Assembly (NCBI GenBank): GCA_937967875.1
Contig: CALBTQ010000436.1
Location: 1-11,078 of the forward strand
Direction of reading: 5' to 3'
DNA length: 11,078 nucleotides
Source: an uncultured Pseudomonadota bacterium
Lineage (GTDB): Bacteria; Lernaellota; Lernaellaia; Lernaellales; Lernaellaceae
Positions 1-5,874 of this stretch are shown here, in pieces. The notes below the pieces were generated by a model. It was not told where the DNA came from. It searched no databases and was given only the letters and a program-made list of their open reading frames with translations. Position 1 is the stretch's first letter. Each line of letters begins with the position of its first letter. Made by a program: the position numbers and the translations under genes.

Positions 1-330
1 TCGATCGACGCGCCCGCCGGCGAGGACGGCAAGGGTTCGGTCGGCGACCTGATTACGGGGCACGAAAGCCGGCAGGACGAGGTGTTGGCCAACCAGGAGG
101 AGATCGTCAAAGTCCGCGAGGCGCTCACCGACTTCGAACTGACGATCAACGACAAGGAATCGTTCATCCTCAACAACCGCCTGCTCGCCGACGAACCGCT
201 GACCCTGCAGGAAATCGGCGACCACCTGGGCGTCACCCGCGAGCGTATCCGCCAACTCGAATCGCGCCTGCTCGACAAAATGCGCGACTTCATGGTCGAG
301 CGCGGCCTGGGCCCGCTGAACATCGCATAA
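1..330 (+). CDS. rpoH: RpoH-like (sigma-32 type) RNA polymerase sigma factor, C-terminal part
   Basis: This is the last 109 codons of a sigma-70 family factor whose 5' end lies outside the window; the frame is open from base 1. A short linker beginning SIDAPAGEDGKG precedes region 4. The helix-turn-helix of region 4.2, which contacts the -35 element, reads LTLQEIGDHLGVTRERIRQL. The following ESRLLDKMR resembles the ARLLKKLR ending of RpoH-type factors more than the AKALRKLRHP ending of RpoD, so a heat-shock-type alternative sigma factor is the best call. A GTG at 82 lies inside the reading frame and is not the true start. The protein ends at TAA 328-330. This is the only plus-strand gene and it converges on the PD40 lipoprotein gene. 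I see no intrinsic terminator directly after it. RpoH versus another group 2/3 sigma factor cannot be settled without regions 1-3. Confidence 0.85.
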   Translation, partial: SIDAPAGEDGKGSVGDLITGHESRQDEVLANQEEIVKVREALTDFELTINDKESFILNNRLLADEPLTLQEIGDHLGVTRERIRQLESRLLDKMRDFMVERGLGPLNIA

Positions 331-336
331 CCATGG

Positions 337-374
337 ATAATCCCTGGACCTACCAGGAATAATTCCTGGACCTA
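337..374. repeat. Tandem direct repeat, 16 bp with 22-bp period
   Basis: ATAATCCCTGGACCTA (337-352) recurs as ATAATTCCTGGACCTA (359-374), 15 of 16 bases identical and exactly 22 bp apart. The second copy overlaps the 353-369 palindrome. The spacing of about two helical turns would put both copies on the same DNA face. The function is unknown. Confidence 0.7.
353..369. repeat. Perfect 17-bp palindrome
   Basis: CCAGGAAT, one central A, then ATTCCTGG: 8-bp arms with no mismatch, starting 23 bp after the sigma factor stop codon. It could be a protein-binding site or, in RNA, part of a 3'-end structure. No T run follows, so I do not call it a terminator. Confidence 0.65.
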
Positions 375-424
375 TGATTTGCTATCATTGTGTGAAACCT
401 CGGCCGACGGCCGGGCCGCGCGGG

Positions 425-469
425 GGATAAACCCAGGGATATATATTTGTTACGTGTCCCGGTTTATCC
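425..469. repeat. Long bulged inverted repeat (hairpin)
   Basis: GGATAAACC (425-433) pairs perfectly with GGTTTATCC (461-469). After a 2-nt bulge (CA) the stem continues with GGGA (436-439) against TCCC (457-460), giving 13 paired bases around a 17-nt AT-rich loop. The right arm contains the first GTGTCCC heptamer of the neighbouring cluster. It could form an RNA hairpin or be a repetitive palindromic element. Confidence 0.65.
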
Positions 470-590
470 TATATCGTGGGACAGATGGGACACTTCGGGA
501 CACTTTGCCCCACCCCGTCCGCCATATAATATTCTATGATATCAATGGGTTATTAAAATGATTGGTGGGACACATGGGAAAAAGTGTCCC
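454..590. repeat. Cluster of six GGGACAC-like heptamers
   Basis: The heptamer GGGACAC or its complement occurs at 454-460 (minus), 478-484 (plus, last base G), 487-493 (plus), 497-503 (plus), 567-573 (plus) and 584-590 (minus). The three at 478, 487 and 497 are spaced 9 and 10 bp, close to one helical turn. The motif also forms the arms of the 561-598 hairpin. Possible roles are a repressor or activator array, or remnants of REP-type palindromic elements. Confidence 0.65.
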
Positions 591-598
591 ACGCCAAT
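561..598. repeat. GTGGGACAC hairpin
   Basis: GTGGGACAC (565-573) and GTGTCCCAC (584-592) are perfect 9-bp arms around a 10-nt loop. The stem extends outward with ATTG (561-564) against CAAT (595-598) after a 2-nt bulge (GC, 593-594). This gives 13 bp of pairing in 38 nt, typical of REP-like elements. No T tract follows in either orientation. Confidence 0.65.
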
Positions 599-616
599 AG
601 TACGAACGTTCGAACT
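599..616. repeat. 18-bp imperfect palindrome
   Basis: AGT-A-CGAACGTTCG-A-ACT is symmetric around the central CGAACGTTCG (603-612), with one mismatched pair (602/613). Unlike the neighbouring hairpins it has no loop, which fits a dimeric DNA-binding protein better than an RNA structure. No regulator can be assigned. Confidence 0.5.
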
Positions 617-622
617 GGTGAG

Positions 623-659
623 GTTCCGTCATACCGGCTCCCGAGCCGGAATCCGGAAC
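623..659. repeat. REP/dRS3-like palindromic repeat element
   Basis: The inner stem is CCGGCTC (634-640) with GAGCCGG (643-649). The outer stem is GTTCCG (623-628) with CGGAAC (654-659). The flanks GTCAT before and AATCC after the inner stem match the widespread bacterial repeat of form GTCAT-(stem)-AATCC. This resembles the Neisseria dRS3-type and proteobacterial intergenic repeats, so it is probably one copy of a dispersed family. Copy number cannot be seen in one window. Confidence 0.55.
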
Positions 660-760
660 TCCATTATTGCCTCGTAAAGCAAGGCCAACCTGACGTTTGG
701 CGATAACCAACGGTGTGCAAATGAGACCGGCGGGCAAAATATCCTGTCTTGATTTTTTGG

Positions 761-1870
761 TTACTGCGCCGGTTTCCACCAGGCCGGATCGACCGCATCG
801 ACATCCAGACCGGTCACCGGGACAGGAGTGGCGACCGGCACAAGCGTTGCGAAGGTGAACACGCGCATCGGAGGATCCACCGTGCCGGCGGCGATCAGGC
901 TCAGGCGATCGTCGGTCGGCCGGAACTGATAATAGTACGGCGCGCCCAGGTGCTCGTCGCCGGTGCAGAAGCGAATGTCCCACATCAGTTCCGGCGTGCC
1001 GCCGGTCGCCGCCACGCGGTACAGACCGTAGGAACCGTCGCGCGCCGATTCGAAATAAATCCACTCGCCCGTCTCGTCGAAGAACGGCCGGTAGTTGCCG
1101 TCCACGTTGGCGCAATCCGACTCGGTCAGGCGCGTGCGGGTCGGCGGATCTTGCAACAGGTCGGCCAGATACACATCGGCGCACCAATCGTCGCGGTCGG
1201 ACACGTGCGCCAGCCATTGGCCGTCGAGCGAAAACGCGGGATTCCAGTCGTTGGCGCTCACGGTGTCGTCGTAGAGCGCGCGCCGGTTGCCGCCGTCGGC
1301 GTCCATCAGCCAGATGCGGTCAAGGTTCGCCGGCGGTTCGGTCATGTGGCTACGCACGTAGGCGATCGTCTGCCCGTCGGGCGAATAGAGCGGCGTGTTT
1401 TCGGTGACCAGCAGGTAATCTTCGTCGGTCAGCCGCACGGGTTCGCCGCCGGCGGTCGGGATGGTGTAGAGCATCGTGGCGAAGTTGACGCCCGGCTCCG
1501 GGTCGTGCAGGTTCGCGCCGAAGGCGATCGTCAGCCCGTCGGGGCTGAAGGCCGGGAACATCGCCATGTGATCGGCCACGTCGACCAGCCGCGTCACCGC
1601 GCCCAGCGGTTCGGTCACCAGGGAAAGACCCATGCGGTCGTCGGACAATTCGGTGAACGCCACGACGCCGAATTCATCGTCATCGCCGGTATCGTCGTCG
1701 GTCGTGTCATCGTCGGTGGTGTCGTCGTCAGCGGTATCGTCGTCGGTGGCATCATCGTCGGTGGTATCGTCATCGTCGTCATCGTCGCCGCAGGCGAGCG
1801 GCGCGAACAATACCGTCAAAGCCAGCAAAAGAACGAACGGCCGGCGGGCGGTAAACTTGAAAAAGTCCAT
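761..1870 (-). CDS. Putative lipoprotein with Asp-rich stalk and PD40 (WD40-like) beta-propeller
   Basis: The protein has 369 residues. The N-terminus has a basic n-region, a hydrophobic stretch (about 11-26) and Cys27, followed by G and seven Asp. This looks like a lipoprotein signal, although the residues before Cys (PLA) break the usual lipobox rule at -3. Residues 29-65 are an Asp-rich stalk: Asp7, then six pentads of type TxDDD. At least four PD40/TolB-like blades follow, with motifs PAFSPDG (106-112), PLYSPDG (160-166), PAFSLDG (211-217) and PFFDETG (262-268). Each blade is followed by a hydrophobic strand. Such propellers usually bind proteins or glycans; no enzyme motif is seen. The ATG at 1870 has a strong ribosome site (GGGAGG, 5-nt spacing) and a TATAAT box upstream, so the gene probably has its own promoter. 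The partner is unknown. Confidence 0.85.
   Translation of the reverse strand: MDFFKFTARRPFVLLLALTVLFAPLACGDDDDDDDTTDDDATDDDTADDDTTDDDTTDDDTGDDDEFGVVAFTELSDDRMGLSLVTEPLGAVTRLVDVADHMAMFPAFSPDGLTIAFGANLHDPEPGVNFATMLYTIPTAGGEPVRLTDEDYLLVTENTPLYSPDGQTIAYVRSHMTEPPANLDRIWLMDADGGNRRALYDDTVSANDWNPAFSLDGQWLAHVSDRDDWCADVYLADLLQDPPTRTRLTESDCANVDGNYRPFFDETGEWIYFESARDGSYGLYRVAATGGTPELMWDIRFCTGDEHLGAPYYYQFRPTDDRLSLIAAGTVDPPMRVFTFATLVPVATPVPVTGLDVDAVDPAWWKPAQ
1676..1786 (-). repeat. 15-bp tandem repeats encoding Asp-rich stalk
   Basis: On the minus strand this region encodes seven Asp and then six five-residue units: TTDDD, ATDDD, TADDD, TTDDD, TTDDD and TGDDD. The DNA period is 15 bp (1676-1765), preceded by a GAC/GAT run. 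Such sequence can change length by slippage or recombination without shifting the frame. Confidence 0.8.
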
Positions 1871-1898
1871 GGCACCCTCCCGTTTGTTTCACGGCCGA

Positions 1899-1904
1899 TT
1901 ATAC
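1899..1904 (-). promoter_or_regulatory. Candidate -10 box of the PD40 lipoprotein gene
   Basis: A perfect TATAAT on the minus strand lies 28 bp upstream of the ATG at 1870, implying a leader of about 22 nt. The -35 side is poor: the best match is TTACTC at an 18-bp spacing. It could be a weak or activator-dependent promoter, or a chance match. Confidence 0.45.
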
Positions 1905-1956
1905 GCCTGCCATCCGATGAAGAGTAACTCCAATCGATAAAAATCGCCGGCGAAGG

Positions 1957-3684
1957 TCAACCGCCGCAGCCGCTCCCGCAGCCGTCATCATCGTCGTCGT
2001 CATCGTCGTCATCGTCGTCGTCATCGTCGTCGGTGCTGTCATCGTCGCCCGGATCGACGCATTGATCGTCGGTTTCATCGCAATAGGCTGGGGCCACGCA
2101 GGGGTCGCCCGCGTGAACCGAGCATGCGCCCGCGCCGCAGGAGTCCGCGCCGTTGCAGTACAATCCGTCATCGCAGGCCGCCCCGTCGTCGGCGGCCCAA
2201 TCGTCGCCCGCGCACTTCAGGCAGCCGTTTTCCGGGTGCGCCGCGCCTTCCTCGTAGCAGTCGCCGGCGAAGGCGCAGCCGTCCTCGCAGCGGCCGAGGA
2301 ACACGTACGCGCGGCCTTCGTCGGGTTGATCGTTGTCGTAGGCAAACGCGCCGACCAGCACGTCGTCGAAGCCGTCGCCGTTCACGTCGCCCGCCGCCGC
2401 AACGCTGCCGCCGAAGTACGCCTCGACTTGATTGGGTTCGGCCGTCCAGGCGGCTTCGGCGGACAAGCCGTCGGACGCGCCGTAAAAGACGAACACGCGC
2501 CCTTCTTCGTTTTGATTCTCCGCGAAACACGGTGCGCCGATCACCACATCGTCGAAGCCGTCGTTGTTCACGTCGCCGGCCCCCGACACAGCCAAGCCGA
2601 ATTCCGACTCGCTTTGGCCCGAATCCATGCACCAGTCGGCCTCCGCGGACAAGCCCGCCGGCGAGCCGTGGAAGACAAAGGCGCGCCCTTCGTCCTCATA
2701 GACGCCGTCGTAACCGCTTCCGCCGACGATCACATCGTCGTAGCCGTCGCCGTTTACGTCGCCCGCCGACGAAACGCACATGCCGAAAAACACTTCGGTT
2801 TGATCCGGATCCGCCGTCCAGTCCGGTTCGGCGGACAAACCGTCGGCCGAGCCGTGATAGACAAAGGCGCCCCCTTCGTAGAGTTCGCCATTTGCGTATG
2901 ACGGCGCGCCGACGATCACGTCATCGTAACCGTCGCCGTTCACGTCGCCCGCTCCCGACACGCCCCAGCCGAAGTGGGCTTCGTCCTGGTCGGATTCGTC
3001 GGACCAATCCGGCGCGGCGGACGGCCCGTCGGCCGAGCCGTAAAAAACGAAGGCGCACCCCTCGTTGGCCTGGCCGTGGCTGCAACCGACCGCCCCGGCG
3101 ATCACGTCGTCATAACCGTCGCCGTTCACGTCGCCCGCCGACGAAACGCTGCCGCCGAAGTGCGCGCCGCTTTCAGCGAACTTGAATTGCCAACTCGCTT
3201 CCGTCGCCAGTCCGGCGGCCGACCCGTAAAAGACCGCGATGCGGCCTTCGTCGAAATTGCCGTTGTTGGCCTGCGGCATCCCGACCAGCACATCGTCGAA
3301 GCCGTCGCCGTTCACGTCGCCCGCCGAGGAAACGCTATAGCCGAACTGGGCGAGGAATTGATTTCCTTCGGCGGTCCAGGCCGGCGTCAGCGCGGGGACG
3401 GTCACCGAGCCCGGATACCAAAACACCATGCCCTCGCCCTGCAGGCCGTTAGAATAATTATCCGCGCCGACGAGCACGTCATCGTAGCCGTCGCCGTTCA
3501 CATCGCCCGCCGAAGCGACGCTGAATCCGAATTGCGAATAGGTTTGATCCGATTCCACGCGCCAGTCGGCGGGAATCATGGGAACGTCTTTTTCGCCGCC
3601 CGCCTCATCGGCAACCGCGGCGACCTCGAAGCCGATCGACAGGAAGACACACAGCCACAAAACCGCCATCCAACTCGAGCGCAT
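1957..3684 (-). CDS. Secreted seven-repeat FG-GAP (integrin-alpha-like) propeller protein with poly-Asp and Cys-Gly tail
   Basis: The protein has 575 residues from the ATG at 3684, chosen because GGAGG lies 6 nt upstream and a signal peptide follows directly (about 1-25, ending AAVA). An in-frame ATG at 3732 has no ribosome site and would bury the signal. Seven FG-GAP repeats each carry a calcium-loop motif of type DVNGDGxDD, starting near residues 61, 123, 185, 247, 309, 371 and 433. That is the number needed for a closed integrin-alpha-type propeller. A Cys-rich segment (466-542) contains motifs such as CDDGLYCNG. It is followed by Asp16 (552-567) and the terminal residues GCGSGCGG. There is no C-terminal membrane helix. 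A calcium-dependent adhesion or surface role is likely from the family, but the ligand is unknown. The gene lies 144 bp after the BsuPI-like lipoprotein gene. Confidence 0.88.
   Translation of the reverse strand: MRSSWMAVLWLCVFLSIGFEVAAVADEAGGEKDVPMIPADWRVESDQTYSQFGFSVASAGDVNGDGYDDVLVGADNYSNGLQGEGMVFWYPGSVTVPALTPAWTAEGNQFLAQFGYSVSSAGDVNGDGFDDVLVGMPQANNGNFDEGRIAVFYGSAAGLATEASWQFKFAESGAHFGGSVSSAGDVNGDGYDDVIAGAVGCSHGQANEGCAFVFYGSADGPSAAPDWSDESDQDEAHFGWGVSGAGDVNGDGYDDVIVGAPSYANGELYEGGAFVYHGSADGLSAEPDWTADPDQTEVFFGMCVSSAGDVNGDGYDDVIVGGSGYDGVYEDEGRAFVFHGSPAGLSAEADWCMDSGQSESEFGLAVSGAGDVNNDGFDDVVIGAPCFAENQNEEGRVFVFYGASDGLSAEAAWTAEPNQVEAYFGGSVAAAGDVNGDGFDDVLVGAFAYDNDQPDEGRAYVFLGRCEDGCAFAGDCYEEGAAHPENGCLKCAGDDWAADDGAACDDGLYCNGADSCGAGACSVHAGDPCVAPAYCDETDDQCVDPGDDDSTDDDDDDDDDDDDDDDDGCGSGCGG
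1984..2031 (-). repeat. GAC/GAT triplet tract encoding 16 Asp
   Basis: Sixteen consecutive Asp codons, a mix of GAC and GAT, sit just before the last eight codons of the FG-GAP gene. A short DDDST block precedes the tract. The mixed codons limit slippage but the tract is still likely to vary in length between strains. Confidence 0.8.
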
Positions 3685-3771
3685 CGTCAACCTCCAATTA
3701 GCGGTAAAACACGTCGCCTTCGCTTCCTTCATCGTCGCGACGCACGGCTATTTTTCTTGGGTGATTTATCG

Positions 3772-3791
3772 AATCATCTATGGCGATGATT
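3772..3791. promoter_or_regulatory. Inverted repeat upstream of the FG-GAP gene
   Basis: AATCATC (3772-3778) and GATGATT (3785-3791) are perfect 7-bp arms with a 6-nt spacer. They lie about 90-107 bp before the FG-GAP start, in the 144-bp gap that must hold its promoter. It is operator-like in size and position. I could not find a convincing -35/-10 pair for this gene. Confidence 0.35.
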
Positions 3792-3828
3792 GCCGTCGAA
3801 TGGTACGGGCTCCGTTCGGTTGCGCCGG

Positions 3829-4617
3829 TTACTGAATCGTGATCGTCGCCGGAACGAGCTTATCAAAAAGCGACTCGTTGAGTTCCGCCGCCGCCTCGGA
3901 GTCGGACGTGAAGTAGTCGGGGAACGTTTCGGATATGGTCAGCAGCGCGTAAATCTGAAATTCGCCGGCGCCCAGTTCCGGATTGTCGATGATCCAGTTG
4001 AGCACGAAATCCTGCGTTTCGCCGGGCGCGAGGGTCACGCTCTGCGGTTCGGCGCCCTGGCCCGGGAACAGGCCGCCGACCACCGTCACACCCTCGTGGC
4101 GCACGGCGAAGGCGGTCATCGGGCTGGTCAGCGAAGACAGCGTCACGTCGTAATCGACGACGTTGGTCACGTGCAGGTTGATCGTCACCGTTTCGCCGTA
4201 GGTGTAGATCAGCTTTTCCGGCTCGACGTCGAAGAACACTTCCTGCACCAGCTCCATGGTTTCCAGGTCGGATTCGGGCACGCCGTTGACCATGGTGAAG
4301 GACTGCTCGCGGGCGCTGAAGAACGGATAGGTCGCGCGGACCGTCCACTGCCCCTCGGCGATTTCGTTGGGCAGCGAATAGACGCCTTCGTCGTCGGTAA
4401 GCAGCGAGAGATCGATTTCCTTGAGTTCGATGCGGATCGAGCCGTGGTGGTCCATGTTCTCGAGCAACACCTGGCCCTGGAGAACGTCGGGGGGATTTTC
4501 GGAGCCGCCGGCGATCGCCGCGATGTCCATGCCGTCGTCGCCGCAGCCGATCAATCCCAGGGCGAGCAGCCCCAGCACGGCGGCGATGATGACGAATTGT
4601 GCGGCGCGGTTTCTCAT
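3829..4617 (-). CDS. Lipoprotein with carboxypeptidase-regulatory-like and BsuPI-like domains
   Basis: The protein has 262 residues from the ATG at 4617. A lipoprotein signal is clear: basic start MRNR, hydrophobic core, lipobox LIGC with Cys25, then GDD. Residues 46-100 resemble a small transthyretin-like/carboxypeptidase regulatory fold (VLQGQVLLEN at 45-54, then DDEGVYSLP and GQWTVRATYP). Residues 128-230 resemble the BsuPI/Ig-like family, with an early YGETVTINLHVTN and a late LAPGETQDFVLNW. The start is chosen because GAGG lies 9 nt upstream, the signal peptide begins at once and a sigma-54 promoter sits 37 bp upstream. The frame stays open back to 4758-4761 and a start there would add about 47 residues before the signal, which is unlikely. 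Both domain calls come from pattern recognition and are moderate. The likely role is structural or binding at a membrane surface. Confidence 0.78.
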   Translation of the reverse strand: MRNRAAQFVIIAAVLGLLALGLIGCGDDGMDIAAIAGGSENPPDVLQGQVLLENMDHHGSIRIELKEIDLSLLTDDEGVYSLPNEIAEGQWTVRATYPFFSAREQSFTMVNGVPESDLETMELVQEVFFDVEPEKLIYTYGETVTINLHVTNVVDYDVTLSSLTSPMTAFAVRHEGVTVVGGLFPGQGAEPQSVTLAPGETQDFVLNWIIDNPELGAGEFQIYALLTISETFPDYFTSDSEAAAELNESLFDKLVPATITIQ

Positions 4618-4653
4618 TTCGACATACCTCAGCGGACTCTTCTCTATCACTCT

Positions 4654-4669
4654 GGCAATATTTATGCCA
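4654..4669 (-). promoter_or_regulatory. Candidate sigma-54 (RpoN) -24/-12 promoter of the BsuPI-like lipoprotein
   Basis: On the minus strand TGGCAT-AAATA-TTGCC matches the sigma-54 consensus TGGCAC-N5-TTGCW, with the invariant GG and GC in exact register. The predicted transcript start is near 4643, giving a leader of about 26 nt that contains the GAGG ribosome site of the gene starting at 4617. An NtrC-family activator is encoded 2.3 kb upstream on the same strand. Caution: the same bases form an inverted repeat CTGGCA-N7-TGCCAG (4652-4670), which could instead be an operator. Confidence 0.62.
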
Positions 4670-4725
4670 GTTAAAATATTGCGTTTGGGGCCGAAATCGG
4701 GCTGTTTCAGGGCTTTTTGTCTCAG

Positions 4726-4736
4726 GTATTCGATAC
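4726..4736. promoter_or_regulatory. Possible activator site (weak dyad)
   Basis: GTAT-TCG-ATAC is an 11-bp dyad centred about 88 bp upstream of the predicted sigma-54 start, the usual distance for an NtrC-type enhancer site. The arms are only 4 bp, so chance occurrence is quite possible. Confidence 0.2.
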
Positions 4737-4773
4737 GATCGTCAACTTTTTGATACATCACGCCCCCTTCCCG

Positions 4774-5874
4774 CTAGAACGAAACCGCCAGACCCAGGGC
4801 GTACAGGTTCTTCACGAAGTTGAGCCGCTGGAAATCGTAGTGGCTCCAAAATCGCGAATAGCTGGCCTGAAGGCGCAGGTATTCGTTGAAGTTGTGGGTA
4901 AGGCGCACATGCACCTGATTGTAGTTTTCGTCGTCCTCCTCGATTGAGTAACTGTGTGGAATCAGGACCTTTTCCCTGCCGTCGCGCATCTGAAAGATGC
5001 CCAACAGGTGCAAATTGGCGCCGGCCACCAGGTCCTGCGAGAGACCGAAAATCACCCGGTGGTTGTTGTAACTGTCGCCGTAGGAGTTCGATTCGTTGAA
5101 CTGGTAGGTGTACGACAGGTTGATCAAGAAGGCGTTGCGCTCGAACAGCAGGGTCTGATAGCGCCCGAAGGTGCTGATTTCATGGAGATTATCAACGCGA
5201 TTGTCGTCGCCGGCGACCAGCAGGACGTTGCCGCCTTCGGGCCCGACGTTTTCGTAGGCGTTGAACGGATAGGTCTTTTGCTCGAACCGGTAGCCGGCGC
5301 CCACCGAGAACGAGCGCAGGTAATCGTAGCGCAACTGCGTCCCGTAACTTTGTTTGACATAGTCGTAGTAATCGAACTCATGAAAATCGAATTCGCTATA
5401 TTCGGCGCGTAGTTCGGCGTTAATGGCATCGAGAAAACGTTTACCGGCGAAGGCCCCGCCAATCAGTTTGAGGTAGTCCTCCTGTCCGTCGCGAATGTTG
5501 CGCAGTTTGCCGGTGGTCGACAGGCCGAAATAGGCCGTGGGAATCGAGTAATTCGTGTACCCGAGCTGCAATTGGTTGATCAGGGCGTCTTTGTCGTGTT
5601 CGCTGGCGTATATGCGCCCGCCGAGTTGGTATTCGGCCAGCAGCAGGTTGTTGACCGTCGGAAAGTAGTTGAACGAAAAATCGTAGTACAACCGCCCGAG
5701 CACGTCGGTCACCGGGTCGCGGTTGGCCTGATAGACGTTGTCGTCCACTTCCATCGACAACGAAGCCAAATGCGAGAGCCGCATCTCCGCCCGCGCCCCG
5801 CCCGCCGAGAATATCCCGAGGAACAGGATCAGGCCCAAGATGCCGCAGAGGTTCGGTTTGCCCCTGATTCTCAT
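4774..5874 (-). CDS. Outer-membrane beta-barrel protein of unknown family
   Basis: The protein has 366 residues. A signal peptide is evident: MRIRGK, a hydrophobic core (about 9-26), then ARA before Glu30. The mature part has many alternating polar/aromatic strands rich in Tyr and Phe, for example LRYDYLRSFSVGAGYRF and NAFLINLSYTYQF. It ends LGLAVSF, with the terminal Phe and alternating hydrophobics expected of a BAM recognition signal. No named family is recognised, though the length suits a medium-size barrel. The ATG overlaps the stop of the coiled-coil gene (ATGA), so translation is probably coupled. It is the last gene of the operon begun at rnhB. The 156 bp that follow hold the sigma-54 promoter of the next gene. 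Linkage suggests a physical or functional tie to the coiled-coil protein and the two-component pair. Confidence 0.82.
   Translation of the reverse strand: MRIRGKPNLCGILGLILFLGIFSAGGARAEMRLSHLASLSMEVDDNVYQANRDPVTDVLGRLYYDFSFNYFPTVNNLLLAEYQLGGRIYASEHDKDALINQLQLGYTNYSIPTAYFGLSTTGKLRNIRDGQEDYLKLIGGAFAGKRFLDAINAELRAEYSEFDFHEFDYYDYVKQSYGTQLRYDYLRSFSVGAGYRFEQKTYPFNAYENVGPEGGNVLLVAGDDNRVDNLHEISTFGRYQTLLFERNAFLINLSYTYQFNESNSYGDSYNNHRVIFGLSQDLVAGANLHLLGIFQMRDGREKVLIPHSYSIEEDDENYNQVHVRLTHNFNEYLRLQASYSRFWSHYDFQRLNFVKNLYALGLAVSF

Larger units (their letters stand above)
331..760. other. Gene-free 430-bp convergent intergenic region, rich in palindromes
   Basis: I find no credible gene here: the short open frames lack plausible ribosome sites and resemble no known protein. 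The region is visibly more AT-rich than the flanking genes. It carries a 22-bp tandem pair, a 17-bp palindrome, a 45-nt bulged hairpin, six GGGACAC-like heptamers, a second GGGACAC hairpin, an 18-bp palindrome and a REP-like hairpin. None of the hairpins is followed by a T tract, so none is a classic intrinsic terminator for either converging gene. Confidence 0.7.

Noticed and set aside
534..1217. Minus-strand frame crossing the intergenic region into the PD40 gene
   Set aside because: It is Arg-rich out-of-frame sequence of the PD40 gene plus repeat DNA, with no recognisable motif.
749..1940. Plus-strand frames opposite the PD40 lipoprotein, with Val/Ile/Gly or Ser-rich tails
   Set aside because: Their repeats are only the antisense reading of the Asp-rich stalk codons; the minus strand has a signal peptide and PD40 motifs.
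1930..1956. Terminator after the FG-GAP gene (CGCCGGCG then ATTTTT on the minus strand)
   Set aside because: The palindrome has no room for a loop and the T run is short, so it cannot form a proper intrinsic terminator.
1676..2031. CRISPR-like or minisatellite array in the GTC/ATC-rich stretches
   Set aside because: The repeats are in-frame Asp/Thr codons within two genes, with no unique spacers or conserved 20-40-bp repeat.
3685..3732. Upstream ATG (3732) for the FG-GAP gene
   Set aside because: It has no ribosome site and would place 16 residues ahead of a normal signal peptide; the ATG at 3684 has GGAGG at 6 nt.
2062..3789. Long plus-strand open frames opposite the FG-GAP gene
   Set aside because: They are Val/Ala/Arg-rich mirror images of the repeated Asp/Gly codons on the minus strand, have no domains or ribosome sites, and the minus-strand frame is a clear seven-repeat FG-GAP protein.
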